This document shows, piece after piece, positions 44,531-57,079 of a stretch of DNA of 64,000 bases. This DNA comes from Orychophragmus violaceus (lineage: Eukaryota; Streptophyta; Magnoliopsida; Brassicales; Brassicaceae). The notes beneath the pieces are model-generated. The model was not told where the DNA came from, made no database searches, and saw only the letters and a list, made by a program, of their open reading frames with translations. The stretch spans positions 45,163,522 to 45,227,521 of the forward strand of contig CM058229.1 of NCBI GenBank assembly GCA_030180135.1. The letters are read 5' to 3'. The first letter of the stretch is position 1; every line of letters begins with the position of its first letter. Both the position numbers and the translations under genes were made by a program.

Positions 44531-45368
44531 CTGCAAGAAAATAAAACACATAAGTCTCGGCAGAATCTCCCTGTGGAATCGCAATGCAACGACCGTTGCA
44601 CAAGTGCGACGATCGTTGCAGGGCGATTTCACAGCCGACAAACAATCTCAAAAACGTTTCTAAATTCGTTCCCTAATCTCACAAACAGCTTAATACCATC
44701 ACCAATCAACCCTAATCAAGTCTAATACAGTACGGAATCATCAATTTCAAGCCAAAATCTCCTAATTCCAAAACCCTAGAACCGAATCCGAAAATAATGA
44801 AAATGAGAGCTCTTACCTTGGAATCACTTCAAATGGGTTAGAGAAATAGATAGAGCAAGTAAAAATAGGAACAACAAGCTTTAAATCAGAGAAAATGACG
44901 AAGATTTGAGTGATTTAGGGTATAGGAGTCGCGGTTGTTGGGACGGCGAAATGGGGAAGAAGAGAAGAGAGAAAGGGTTTAAGGCACTTACCTGGATCGT
45001 GGATGCAACGATCGATGCATAGGTGCAACGATCGTCGCTTCTGAACCAAATTGATTCCGGTTTAGCACGCGTACCTTAATTTTGTAATTGAACAGCTTGC
45101 AACGACCGTTGCACCGGACCGCAACGATCGTCACAAGGCGATCTCATCTCTTCGTCATTTCTCCCTGCAACGACCGTTGCACATATAGCAACGATCGTCA
45201 CACAACTCCAGACAGTGTTCTGTATTAAAAACTTAGAAAAAACAAAATAAAAACGTGAAATCCTAAGAAAAACACCAAAAATAAATAAGAAAAACACTAA
45301 AACCTAACAGTGGGTTGCCTCCCACTCAGCGCTTGTTTAAGGTCATTAGCTTGACCGGACGAACAAGA
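44531..45368. promoter_or_regulatory. Athila-like gap between protease and ORF1, with CGATCG-type pairs
   Basis: About 840 bp without coding sequence where pol should be. Holds pairs at 44590/44610, 45009/45029, 45103/45125 and 45171/45192, mostly with GCAA/TTGC flanks. A GGGTTGCCTCCCACTCAGCGCTTG block (45313) next to the protease stop is conserved-looking non-coding sequence. Confidence 0.7.
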
Positions 45369-46190
45369 TCAGGTTGCTGAAGATCCCGACAGAGACTGTG
45401 ATTGCCTCTGTGCAAGTCTCCTCATCCAAGGTGGAGAGTAAGCTTTATCAATGTGAGATCGTCCAAGAAAAGAAGGAGTGAAATGTTCCCCAGGATCCAA
45501 AACCAAAGTGTTACTCGTCTGCTCTCCATATCCATCCTCAATAGTGAAGGTCTGCCCATCAATCAGCGGTTTACGCAGCATGTCCATCTTAAAGTGCAGA
45601 GGCTCATCTCCCAGATGGAGATCAATCAAACTGTGCCTCACATCAATCACTGCTCCAGCTGTGGCTAAGAATGGTCTTCCCAGTATCAAAGTATCATCCT
45701 GCTCACTGTCGTACTTAAGCACCAAGAAGTCTGTCGGAACCAAGTAGTTCCCTACTCTTACTGGGACGTCCTCAAGAACTCCTTCCGGAATCCTTATTGA
45801 CTGATCAGCTAGGACAAGAGAGGTCCTAGTGGGTGAAACATCCATCATTCCCAGCTTCTCTGCCACAGAGTATGGCATGAGACTTCCAGCAGCTCCTAAG
45901 TCACACAGAGAGCGCTTGAAACCATCCTCAAAAATAGAACAACTTAGCACAAATATCCCAGGATCAGGTAGCTTCTTAGGAATCCGAGTTAATAGCACAT
46001 CACTTATCTGTTGAGGAACCACTATAACCCAATCCTTCAGCATCTCGTCCATTGACAGCATCTTCTCCAAGTACCTTTGCACACAAGGATGATAAGGTGG
46101 ATCATCAGACTGTGAAATTTCTTCCAATTTCTCTTCCATCTCTCCTGACTGTCTGACCTTATCAATCTCCTGTTGAGTTATCTCAGACAC
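45369..46190 (-). CDS. Athila-like aspartic protease domain
   Basis: 273 residues. The retropepsin-like core has catalytic 'LCDLGAAGSLMP' with the D-L-G triad at 97-99 (DLG is usual in Athila-type proteases), followed by 'LADQSIRIPEGVLEDVPVRV' and 'DTLILGRPFLATAGAVIDV', the expected second conserved block. The N-terminal 80 residues are the gag-pro linker. The frame is open upstream to about 46310, so the methionine at 46190 is only the first ATG. It is offset from gag, implying a frameshift between them. It stops at 45369 with no reverse transcriptase after it. It probably cleaved gag, if made. Confidence 0.88.
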   Translation of the reverse strand: MSEITQQEIDKVRQSGEMEEKLEEISQSDDPPYHPCVQRYLEKMLSMDEMLKDWVIVVPQQISDVLLTRIPKKLPDPGIFVLSCSIFEDGFKRSLCDLGAAGSLMPYSVAEKLGMMDVSPTRTSLVLADQSIRIPEGVLEDVPVRVGNYLVPTDFLVLKYDSEQDDTLILGRPFLATAGAVIDVRHSLIDLHLGDEPLHFKMDMLRKPLIDGQTFTIEDGYGEQTSNTLVLDPGEHFTPSFLGRSHIDKAYSPPWMRRLAQRQSQSLSGSSAT

Positions 46191-46285
46191 TCCAGGGAAT
46201 AAACGATTAAGCTCTTGATCTGCCTCTGCATCAATGCCATAAAAATCATGTGAATCTGTCTGTCCACGACGTGCAACGATCGACG

Positions 46286-48019
46286 CTAGAGGTGCATCAA
46301 TCGATGCAGATGGGTTTTCACAGATTCCACCGAGAGATTTTCTTCAAATTCAGAATTTTCAGCCTCTTCCACCAGTTCCGCTGTATTTAGCTCAAATCTT
46401 TCACCTTGGTGTAATCCATCATCAATGTACACTGACCAGACCTTAATGTGTGTGTCTACGACACTCTTTCCCTTGACAAAGTTTGAAATTTGGCTCACCT
46501 GAGTGTCCAATTTCTTCACATGAGTACTTAGAGACTCAAACTTCCCATTGAGATCCTCATAAACAGCATCTAACTTCCTGTTGCAGTCCACAACAATCTT
46601 GGTCTGTCCTTCCAGCAGCTGCTCCATCATACCCTCCATCTTGCTCTCATGAACATTAGCAACAGGAGGTGCTTGGTAAGAGGAAGATCCATAAGTCCTC
46701 TGATTACCTTGTTGAAAAGGCTTATGGAAACCAGCATTCTGTCCAAAGCCAGAAGAGTTTTGATTGCTTGTGAAAGCACTCTTCTGTCCACTGAAGAATC
46801 TATTACCTTGCTGTCCTCCAAACCTGTTTCCTTGGAAACCAGATCCTCCAATGTAGTTCACATCCTCTTCCTGACCATCTTCTTCAGCATTGATCACTTC
46901 AACATCTTGAGCAAAATGGAAAGCTTTCTTCCCAGCTAGAAGATTGCAAACAGTGTCCAACTTACTCCTAATATCAACAATCTCCAGATTCTCTATCTTC
47001 CCACCAGTCTCTTTTCTTCTCCTATCAGTAGTCTTGCAGCTATTACTGCTTACTAAGTTATCTATCAGTTGCTTAGCTTGCTCAGGAGTCCTAGTGTTGA
47101 AATTTGCATTGCTGGAATTATTCAACGCAGTCTGGTAAGGGATATCTATACCTCTAAAGAAAATGCCCAGCAATGTTACCTCAGTGAATCCATGATGCGG
47201 GCAGTCACGTTGGTACTTCTTAAACCTCATCCATGCAGTCTTAAGAGGCTCTATAGGACCTTGGGAGAAAGTGAGAATGTCCTGTCTTGACTGATCAGAG
47301 CGAGCATTATCATAGAAGTGTCTCAGAAACTCACTCTTCACAGCGTCCCATGTAGTAAACTTCCCAGGTGGAAGTTGTTTCAGCCAGGCAGCAGCATCTC
47401 CAGCGAGAGAGTAGGGGAAGAGTTTGAGAAACAGATAGTCATAGTTCACTCCATCATACTTCATCCCAGTGACTATGCCCTCAAACTCATCTATATGATC
47501 CATTGGCTGCTCATTAGGGAAACCATGGAAGGCATTCTGCCTCAGAAGAGAGTAGTAGATGGTCATGATCTCGAAATCATTCCTATCAAAACCAGGAGGT
47601 ACAAGAGCTGACCGGTTAGCATGAAATTCATCCGGACGGTTATAGTCAGCTAAGGTCCTCTCATTAGCAACATGAGGATTAACTATTCACCTCTCCTCTT
47701 GGCCTTGGCCTTGTCCTTGTCCTTGTCCTTGTCCTTGTCCTTGTCCTTGGCCTTGCTCTTGTTCAGGCTCAGGGATCACATTCCCTTCAGCATCAATCCG
47801 TTTCCCAGCAGCATTGTACGGATTGTTTTGTCGGTCCCTCAGCGTACCTTGAGCATCAGGCATTATAATCACACGTTCTTGAACCATCCTTGCTCTTTGA
47901 ACTTTCCTGTTAGTCCTCTCTAGTATAGCAAGCTCTTCAAGTTGGAGGTTAACGAGATTAGAATTCGGATTACTTCTGGTATCACGCGTCTGCATAAACC
48001 GTCTGTAATCGCAGTGCAA
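46286..48019 (-). pseudogene. Athila-like gag, interrupted by one stop
   Basis: One frame from ATG 48017-48019 to 46286 with a single TGA at 47687-47689. The N-terminal 110 residues contain a Gly-Gln repeat. The rest (426 residues from 47566) holds the retrotransposon gag domain (Pfam PF03732 type): 'AAAWLKQLPPGKFTTWDAVKSEFLRHFY', then 'ILTFSQGPIEPLKTAWMRFKKY'. A Gly/Asn/Phe-rich region ('QGNRFGGQQGNRF') and a coiled segment near the end ('KLDAVYEDLNGKFESLSTHVKKLDTQVSQI') follow. No zinc knuckle is seen, which is usual for Athila gag as I know it. The frame ends inside a CGATCG-type pair (46277/46298), next to the frameshift into protease. Confidence 0.85.
47693..47765. repeat. Hexamer repeat coding for Gly-Gln
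   Basis: About eleven copies of CCTTGT/CCTTGG in gag, translated on minus as alternating Gly and Gln. Such tracts slip easily, and the length is likely variable. Confidence 0.95.
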
Positions 48020-48096
48020 CGATCGAGGCTAAGAGTGCAACGATCGACTCAACTCCAGTCGCCTAGTAACGATCGACACAAAGGATGCAACGATCG
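48020..48096. promoter_or_regulatory. Two CGATCG pairs at the gag start of the Athila-like element
   Basis: Cores at 48020/48041 and 48070/48091, both pairs exactly 21 bp apart, lie directly upstream of the gag ATG in the leader. Confidence 0.85.
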
Positions 48097-48210
48097 ATGC
48101 TATTCGATTGTTAAACCTGCGACAGAGAAGAAACAGAAAAATCAGTAACCAAAACAAAAAATAAAAATCCTAGTAAAAACCCTAAGTTCGAATCTATCGA
48201 AGACTCCAAA

Positions 48211-48231
48211 GAGTCCCCGGCAACGGCGCCA
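48211..48231 (-). other. Athila-like primer binding site
   Basis: On minus TGGCGCCGTTGCCGGGGA, the tRNA-Asp-type site typical of Athila, six bases inside the 5' LTR. Confidence 0.93.
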
Positions 48232-48237
48232 AAAAAT

Positions 48238-49434
48238 TGATAGGTCTAGTTTTAATCCCTATACTAACTGCAAGTGCACAGTAATGTCAATGTAGTACTT
48301 AGGGTATCGAATCCACAAGAACTCAGGGCAACGATAGATTTAGAACTGTCAAGATTAAACTAGGAGAAAACAAATGTAGTGAGAAACTAAAAACAAAGCC
48401 GGAAAGTAAATCAGTAGCAAGGTTTGTTGTAAGCAGTTAACTAAAAGCGCTAAGTCTAGGGAGTTCTCAGGAAATCAGACAAGCAAATAAATCATTCAGT
48501 CAGGATCAAATTAAGTACAGTTCTAGAACTCAAACACATATATAGAATTAACCAACTTTCGTTGTGAGAATTCTCTAAGCCTAATTGCAGAAATCCAAAT
48601 GTCTTTGTAATTCCTAACAGATTAAACCAGCTTTAAGATTAAGTTCGATATGTTCACAATTCAATTAAACCAAATTTCTTTGCGAGTAATTCAATTGCTC
48701 AACCTAAATAGTTCAGATTCTAAACCACACTTTCATGTCAATTTAACAACCTAAGATCTAGATTCTAAGTGATCAGGTTAGAAACTAGTGTTAAGCACAA
48801 TTTAGATTGAAGAACAATTATGATATGAATCCTTAACTGAATTAATTAAATCTAGAAAGTCATAAAATCCTTAATGAGAATCCCTAAACCTAACTATGAA
48901 TCTACTCAGATATAGAATATGAAAACATAATCAATGAATTAATAGATTGCATAAAAGAAAATATAAAAGTAAAGGGGTTCGGAATCTTCTCCAAAAAGCA
49001 GAAAGCAGTACAGGATTAGATCAGCCCCAAGCTCTCAAAACTCTATGTTCAAAGTATCAAAGCGTATCTATAAACAGATGTAAAAACTTAATTATATAAG
49101 CTAATCACGTCTTGGGGCTTCTTTGTAATTCTTGGAAACTTCTGGGCAAAAATGCAATATCTTCATTCTTCATTAACCGCCGAGTTTGGCCCATCTCGCT
49201 CGTGTGTCGATCGATGCACATAGTGTGTCGATCGATGCATTACTCTATTTCGGACAGTGAGCTCTATCTCTCGGGTCAAAGCACCAAAATGCTCCAAAAA
49301 GCTCCAATAACTCCAATTCCGCTCCAAACGTGTATGCATCTAATAACACCTGTAAAAGACTCTAAAGAAACACTAAAAGACTCTAAAACACACTTATATC
49401 ATGGTCTAAAACCTGTAAAAACCATGATATATCA
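48238..49434 (-). repeat. Athila-like 5' LTR
   Basis: 1197 bp, same length as the 3' LTR. CGATCG pair at 49208/49229. TATATAAT on minus at 49091-49098, about 110 bp downstream in transcription sense. Confidence 0.93.
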
Positions 49435-50690
49435 GTTGACCGAAGGATTTGACCGTCGTTGGCTTCCGGCGTTAAACGGCGTTGACCGTGCTGACTCTGG
49501 TGTTTCTCCGGAGGAGCTAAACCGGCGAGAAAAAACAGCGGCTTCAAGCAGTCTCCGGTGACTTTCCGGTTACCACAGGCGAACTCCGGCAAGAGTTCTG
49601 ATGACTCTCCGGCGAAAGACTGAGGTGGTGGTCCAGTAATGTGGTTAGGCTAGTATTTAAGGCTAATTATGTTTAAGAAATTTAACTAAATATTTAGGAA
49701 GTGTTTAGGGTATTATTTAAGGGGTTTATGGATTACTTGGGAAACAAGAAAGCTTGGGAAGGAGGAGGTGGTGGTTGCTGCCGATGGCTGAAAGGAAGGA
49801 ATGCTAATGTGGCAGAATTGGCACCAGGTGAAATGGAAATATGTGGCTCCACAAACAAGACAGGACAAGTCTGCCCCGTAGCCAATGGGTCAGATGGGCG
49901 CCTATGGTGGACTGATGGCATGAGGCGGAGGATCTAGTGAAAAATCCCTGTGTAATCCTGAGAACCATAAGGGTCTCCTGTCTGGGGTAATGGTTCTACT
50001 ATCTGACACGCATGATCATTTGTGACATCCTCCCAATGTTTGTGTTGGGTCGAGTCGATGGGCTTCAGTGGGAAATTGAACTCCGGTAGCGGGGAAAGAG
50101 TATGTCACCGGTGGTAAGGTTGTAGGGCGCTTGTGGAATCTATGGTGGAGGAAGAGGACTCTAAGGTGGTGGTGTCCCTAATGATGGTTTCGGTGAGTGG
50201 ATACTGTTGGAGACAAACGGCATGTGCATGTACCCAAGGTGGGGTCCATTTGACGTACCAGTGTCTAATGGACTCGGAGGAACAGCCACAAGAAACCCGA
50301 CTGATGGAGATGGCACTGGGATGGGCAACGCGGTACAAAAGTAGTCACCCGATGCGGTCGGCTGACAAGGTTCACCAATAAGAGGACTGGCAGGAACCAA
50401 TGTGATAGATTCGCAGTAAATTGACGAATCGTCACTCATGATGTCATGATCTAGTGCACACACACGCCCACCTCCCTCGCACACTGCTGCAACACTGCAT
50501 TGCAAAAACAAAAGGGTGAGTTTACAAATCTAAAAACAATTCTAAAATTTTGCTTCCCTGAGACAGACGCGGCTCGGATTCCTAATGATTGCATTTGCGA
50601 TACAATTTAGCCTCGATTAATTATTGAAAACCGAGATTTTCGAATCCGTGAACGAACCATGCTTTGATACCACCTCTATGTAATGCCCAA
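49435..50690 (-). other. Rest of the old gypsy LTR and its short internal region
   Basis: From GTTGA at 49435 the interrupted LTR continues (GACCGTCGTTGGC is shared with 53080) to about 50027, where minus-strand TGTCACAAATG follows a purine tract. 50028-50690 would be the whole internal region. No gag or pol domain was found in any frame. The primer site (TGGTATCAAAGC on minus) is at 50661-50672. Boundaries are inferred from end motifs only. Confidence 0.5.
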
Positions 50691-53156
50691 TTCTCGTTTC
50701 TTTGCTGACCGACAAGATGATCGGCTAACAATCAAACAAGTTTATGACCGATCGAACTTGTACAGTCAAACGGAGAGGGTTTGCTACATATGAAGCCGGA
50801 GACGGTCCAGTTTGAGAAAAAGGCTCGAACCGGTGCATCCTCGAGCCTATTTACCTCGCTTCCACGATAAAAGCTTTTCACCCGTATCGCCTCAACGAGT
50901 TGTGTTTGGTTCATAATAAACCGTATATCTGAGAGTGATCCCGTTTTTAGTCTTTAAAACATGTTAGTAAAATCTTTTAATTTAATTCTAGGGTTTTCTA
51001 AAACAGCTTTACGGAACTCCTCAAATATGAACCCGAACTAAATCAAAAATCATTTTTCAAAAACGAACCAGAAAAAATGGCAACCCGAATCTACTCTGAG
51101 GGGTCTAGACGTTTGTCGAGCTACATATGGACCTGAAAAATAAGAAAAAGAGTTGGATGAGCAATCTAAGATCACACATTGACATGGCTCCCAACTACAA
51201 ACTCTATATCCCACCCGACAAACCCAAAAATACCAATCAATAACTGAAAAAAAAGAAGAAGCACTAAACCGATTACATGCTACCTCCCCATGAGATAACA
51301 TGTAACGGTTTAAACTAGACACACAACACATATGATCGAAATGAGAACACTGCGGTACATGCCCTCAATTAGACTCGATCTAAATACTAATTGAATATCT
51401 AACGCTTTCTAAACACTATGGGTCTTAACACGAATTCGGTCACTTTCTCAGGAACACCTAGATGCATAAAATAAACCTCCCAGACTCCTAGACGTAAACA
51501 CAAAGTATTACGAATAGGACATTATTCTCTGTCCATCAATATGTTGTGACTCATGCTACCCTTTGATAGCCAAAGTTTTCATTGTGTTCGGCCCTAGGAC
51601 ATGACCCCGTCACTCCGACCTGACACCTGTCGGCGTTATCCGCATAGGTTAACGCTTGCCACAACCATGCCCCTATGGTACATGAAATGATCAGGCTTTT
51701 CTGAGGATCCAATCGGGAAGGAAGTACATGAATGCCTCACATACTCTCCAGGGATCTAACACACCCTAAACAATCCTTAACAATAATAACAAACCCTACG
51801 ACTTGTATGAAACCTACATGGATTTAAAAATTAACTAAGACACGCAATTCGATTCACTGAGACTCTATGACTCAACACAAAACTGATAAGGTCAACCAAA
51901 ACATAACAACTCAACGAATTCCGGCAAGTTCCGTCACCACTAAATGTCACCACTATCTCTCTACCACACCATAACAAAAAACAACCAAACCTGCCCCTCC
52001 CAAAATAGATAACCACAACCTAGCCGGCCCATCACCGGAATAGGTAATAAAAACACAAGAACAGAACGATAAGTCAAGAGTTCTCCCAATAACTCAACCA
52101 TACAATACTATCAATCTCAATTCCACAACAACACAATCTCAATTCAACATTAACCCTACTATCAATCATAAATAATTTATACTGATCACTTAGTTCCTAA
52201 TAACTACATGATTCTCAAATCAATTATTTAGGTTCATTTACTCAATTCTCAGCATACTTAATTTAATTCAATTCTTTAATTTCATATTCTCGGTTATATA
52301 CTTAATTCCAATTTAATTATTGGCTGGCTTGAAGTTAGTAAACTTAATAACTTCTTAGCCTATTTATCTCTAATTCTCAATTCAATTTACTTATTAACTT
52401 AGTTATTCTATCATTCAATTCAAGTCTATTAATTCCCTAATCCGATTTGTCATGCCATTTATATTTATCCCTAGTTCAGTTATTTATCTTTAAATTTATT
52501 TACTTCTCAATTTAATTACTTTCTTAATTCATTTATAGATTAATTTATATATTTCTTACTTTAATTAATCTATCTCTTATTATATGTATATATTTCCTAT
52601 TTAATTCATGCAAAGATGATCAATGCCATGAATACTCTATACTAGCCAATTCAATGATCAATCAATAAATCATTCTAACTTATCCAATCAACTAGTTCTA
52701 CCTACGCAATCAGCATGCCATTTCCAGAATTTAGACGTGCAATGTATATTTATCAACCTATCCAGTTATTTATATTCTGTGTATTTAATTAACATAAACA
52801 ATTCTATTTCTATATTCAATTTTGGGTATCATTTCCTAAGACTCTATGATTATACGTTCCATGTTCTATATGCATATTCAATCTAACCTAATGCAAACAC
52901 AATCACACATAACCAACTCAGATTGATAAGTGGATGAATGTGACCCAAAGACGGATGAACATAACATTGAGACCCGCGAACCTCGAACCCCGACAAAATC
53001 CAATATTGTTGACCATCATTGACCCTTAGACCCGAATAGTTTACCCGAGGTTGACTTGTGGCGTTGACCAATATTGACCGTCGTTGACACCAGAAGTTTT
53101 CCGGTCAGGTCGTCAGGCGTGAGGTGGAGGTAAACTGGCGATATAGAACGGCGACT
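50679..53156 (-). repeat. Right LTR of the old gypsy-type element
   Basis: Begins (plus) TGTAATGCCC next to the primer site. Follows the left copy block by block but without the nested insertions, so it is the reference for reconstructing their insertion points. An AT-rich stretch 52080-52800 matches 32160-32900. Appears cut off at 53156, where the AT-rich dispersed repeat starts. Confidence 0.65.
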
Positions 53157-53609
53157 TCCGAGGATACCCATTACCTCTCAAATCCCAAACCTATTATGCC
53201 TTTTTCAAAGATGATTTACATCACATGATTTAGTTTTATGAAATTTTATAAAAATGTAATTTATAAAGTTAATATTTGATTAATAATAATTTTTGAATAC
53301 ATTTAAATATAAAATTTAATACTTTATATTATTTACCTAATTTAAACATAAGATATACTTATAGTATGAGACTTCGTTATGAAATCTTATTTAAATATAA
53401 AATTTAATACTTTATATCTTATCCTTATTTCTCGGGGAAAAAATAATTAAACTATGTTTCCGTTCGTTTCTCTGATCAAGTGACTTTCCATTGATGTTGA
53501 TGTTAAGACGGGTTATCACACATTACCCAAAATTCTTAAATCAATTTAAAAAAAATGTTAAAAATTCCTAGTAAATACTTATATTATATCAAATTCTAAA
53601 TCTAACAAT

Positions 53610-53641
<32 letters not shown>

Positions 53642-53960
53642 TTTATATCAAAAATCATATCAACTCTTTGTCTAACCTTAGAGATATATAAATGTATTTT
53701 AGCCCATTATTTCTCAAACCCCAAACTTTTTATACTTTTTCAAAGAGGATTACTTCACATGGTATAGTTTTATGAAATTTTATAAAATGTAATTTTAAAT
53801 TTAATATTTGATTAATAGTAATTTCTGGATAAATATTTAAATATAAGATTTATTAATTTATTTTATTTACCTAGTTTAAATATAAAATTTACTAATTGTA
53901 TGTGACTTCAGTGTGAAGTCTAAGATGATACTTCATTATAAAATCTTATCACACGCGAAG
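53157..53960. repeat. AT-rich dispersed repeat, two further copies
   Basis: 53157-53400 and 53640-53960 match each other and 20580-20749. Each ends with a palindrome-like GACTTC...GAAGTC or GACTTCGTTATGAAATC. An AT dinucleotide run (53610-53634) lies between them. Confidence 0.6.
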
Positions 53961-56900
53961 GTTAGAATGGTAGTTGCGATTTCTATTTTTTATTTTTGCA
54001 AACAAAAAACTAAAAGAGTAAACATAGTTTCTCTATTATTTTATTTAGTTTTGTATTTCTTTCAATTTGGGGTCTAGATTTGCATTCAAAATCAATTTGT
54101 GATCTTGGTTCAGCAATTCCCCCATATTTTAAATGTAAATCTATATTTACTCTTTTACTATATCTAACAAATATTTTTAATCGTTTAAATTTTTAAATAA
54201 TTAATAAATATTATCATTATAAATTAAATTTGTGTATATAAAACAAAACAAAATAAAATTCAAAGATATGTTTATATATAGTCTAAAATGATATATATTT
54301 AAATAAATAAATACATAAATTATATTTATAAATTATCAAACAAATTCAAAATTTATTAAGAATCAATTTTAAAAATAAAAAAATAATTTATAACAATTTA
54401 TCAAGTATATACATAAAACAAAAATTTATGGAATTTTAACATACTTCGTTTCCAAAATAAAAGAATACATCAAAATATTCTAATTACTAATAATTAAAAT
54501 TTAATTTATAAAATAAAATATTTTATAATAAAAATTTAAAAATTAGTTAAATATTTTTAACTTCACAAAAATAAAATATCAACAATTAGCACATATATAT
54601 ATATATTATTTAAATATATAATTAGTCGAGTTATAATTGATGATTATACTAATTAAGTTTTTTAGGGTTGTTTTATATTTCTTTTAATTTGAATACTATA
54701 AAAAGATGCAACTTACGTTTAATTAAACTTTAATTTATTAATAAAAATTTAAACACTTAAATATTAAGAAGTTATATGTATACATAGAAAATTATAAAAA
54801 ATATTAAAATAATTAATATTTATACTATTCAAATATAATGGATCGGGTTGTGGTTGAAGATAATACGATTGTAGTTTTTGGTAGGTTGTTTGATCAAATA
54901 ATAAAAATATTTAAACCGATACAAGATGAACTAAAAAACAGATTATCAACTTTAATCACTGTAAGACTAGTTAAAAAGTAAAATTTTGATCCAAAAAATT
55001 TATGAACTCTTATATGAACATATATTATTTAAAATCTTTGACACAGAGCAAAAATTTTAAATACTAAAAACATATGTTATATGTTTTTCCATAATATATA
55101 GAATATTTTAGATCAACATAATACATATTAAAATTATATATATATAGATATATATATTTTTTTTTTACAGTGACGATTTATTAGAAAAATATTCTAAAAT
55201 TATTTATAAATTCATAATCACACTTTAAATCTATACTATTTAAAACAAACAATTATATATATAATTAAACTGAAAACATAGCATCTCGATTCTAACAACT
55301 TATATATTACTAAGATTGCATTCTATACATAGATTATTTATTTTGACAACTTTTTAGTACTGAATTAACGGATTGAAATAAGTTAGAATTGACTTAAATT
55401 AAAAAATTATCAAAGAGAATATACCCCTACTATCACAGCGCAGATCAAAATCTAGTATATAATTAAAATATTAATCTAATAAATTTATTTCAATTCGGTT
55501 TGATTTTATATTGTTTGATTTTTTCGGTTCGAGATAAGTTAGTTTAGTATATAAATTTTTAATTAATTTGGGTTATTTTATATTCAGTTTGGTCTGGTCA
55601 GGAAATTCGGCACAATTCGGGAACTTTGTCCAACCCTAATTCGACTTATGACATTTTGATTTTGTTTCAATTTTTTTTTTAAAGTTTGAGAAAGAAGCAA
55701 TCACAATCTGCGATGGAATATGGGGGGGGGGTTACTTAGAGAGAATAACTGTAAAGAGGAGTTAAGAAGAAAAATATATTTGTGAGTGATAATCGTGAAG
55801 AAAATAAGCTGGGAGAAAAAGAAGGAAAAAGGGAAAAACTTTATGGTCGTAATTGAAAGGAGAAGACTATTAATTTTTCAAAGGATAAGGTGATAAATAC
55901 ATGAATTAATCAGAAATTTTTGATATTAACTAAATATTTTAAAGCAAAAAAAAGAAGGTATAAAATAGTATTACATACAAAACCAATGGTAATTTGGTGA
56001 ATAACATCTATAAAACTGTACAGTTTCAGCTGAAAAGAAGAGAAAAGAATATAGAGTTGCATCTAAAAAGCTTTAGGATTCATTGTGAGAAAAGTTTTAG
56101 CTGTTCGACCAAAAAAAAGAAAAGTTTTAGGCTTTTAGCTTTAGCATTCATTCTAAGAAAAGTCTGACAAAGCTAACAAAGAGATAATAGTTGCTAAGTA
56201 AATTTTGTTTTGTATTTGTGTTCAGGTGTTTAATTCTAGTACCTCCTAATAATTCTTGTCATAATAAATATTCATGAAAATATATGAGATTATCATTTTA
56301 AACATATTATTATGGCGGATGAGTTATGATGAATTATCTGTAAAGACAAGAGAATTTTCACTAAAAATAGTATATGTCATCCAAGAGGAAACTATGACTC
56401 CAATATATATTTTAATAGAAAATAATATATTATTTTTTCTATTGTTTCCCAAATTTTTTTTTTTTTTTTTGGACTTCATCTTTGTCTTCTAATGTACGGT
56501 TGGCCAAAATATATACTTTTGAGACCATATGTTTTATAGTATCTTTTTGAAAAGTTATGGAAATATATTTAATAGAGCTGTTGCATAAAAAAAAAATTTT
56601 CAAAAAAAAAAGATAAGAAACTTCAACATAAGACAGAAAATTTACTATTGAACCAAATGTAATAAACTGATTAATAGAATAAATGTAACAAAAACTAATA
56701 ATATATATTACTTTTCTATAATAAAACTCCACTCTTTTGGAGTTACATTCTTAGTCAAAGAGTGAGCAACTCCATTTTTATAAAGTCAGGTTGTTTATAA
56801 AAAAGGGAGGGAGTGAGAGTGAAACCTTAAGTGCTTTGATTTCCTAAAGCTAGTTAGCAATTTAAAATTAATTTTAATTTTAAATTACAATTTTTAAAAT

Positions 56901-57079
56901 CAATTTTAATTAAAAGGTAAAGTAGTTATTACAGATTTTTGTGTTTGGTAATATAAAATTTATTTTTTACAAATCATTTATAAGTCATTTTCTCAATTTT
57001 ATTTAATTTGAAATCACATAAAATTATAATAAATTAAAAAAATAAAAAATCAATAAAAACTTTGCTACACAAAGCAGTT
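53961..57079. other. AT-rich sequence with no recognised gene
   Basis: About 80 percent A+T by eye. ORFs (56274-56492, 56439-56732) are low-complexity. A run of ten G near 55723 and an inverted-repeat-like ACTCCACTCTTTTGGAGT at 56727 are the only notable items. Confidence 0.6.

Larger units (their letters stand above)
33112..49434 (-). mobile_element. Athila-like Ty3/gypsy element, non-autonomous, split by copia copy 2
   Basis: Two 1197-bp LTRs (33112-34308 and 48238-49434) are flanked by a perfect 5-bp duplication GTTGA (33107-33111, 49435-49439). Minus orientation is fixed by primer site and polypurine tract. Gene order on minus: gag (48019-46286), protease (46190-45369), then an ATHILA ORF1-type gene (44530-44342 continuing at 37012-35718). 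Reverse transcriptase, RNase H and integrase are absent; only ~730 bp lie between protease and ORF1. LTRs differ at roughly 28 positions by eye, about 2.3 percent, so it is older than the nested copia. Confidence 0.93.
25108..53156 (-). mobile_element. Old Ty3/gypsy-type element with large nested insertions
   Basis: Two long direct repeats in the same orientation are read as LTRs. One runs 25108 to about 50027, opened by three nested elements. The other runs 50679-53156. Matching blocks include 25108-25596 with 50679-51195, 27974-28381 with 51200-51605, and 32070-33107 with 51934-53045. A primer site complementary to initiator tRNA lies next to the right LTR (50661-50672). Minus orientation follows from this. 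The internal region kept is only ~650 bp with no gag or pol. The right LTR seems truncated at 53156, so no target duplication is available. Lineage within gypsy is not determined. Confidence 0.65.

Noticed and set aside
49701..50511. ORFs on both strands around 49.7-50.5 kb as gag or a host gene
   Set aside because: No domain, short, overlapping on both strands, within LTR and internal remnants of the old gypsy element.
56720..56830. MITE with ACTCCA inverted ends
   Set aside because: Only a short inverted match was visible and no target duplication could be found.
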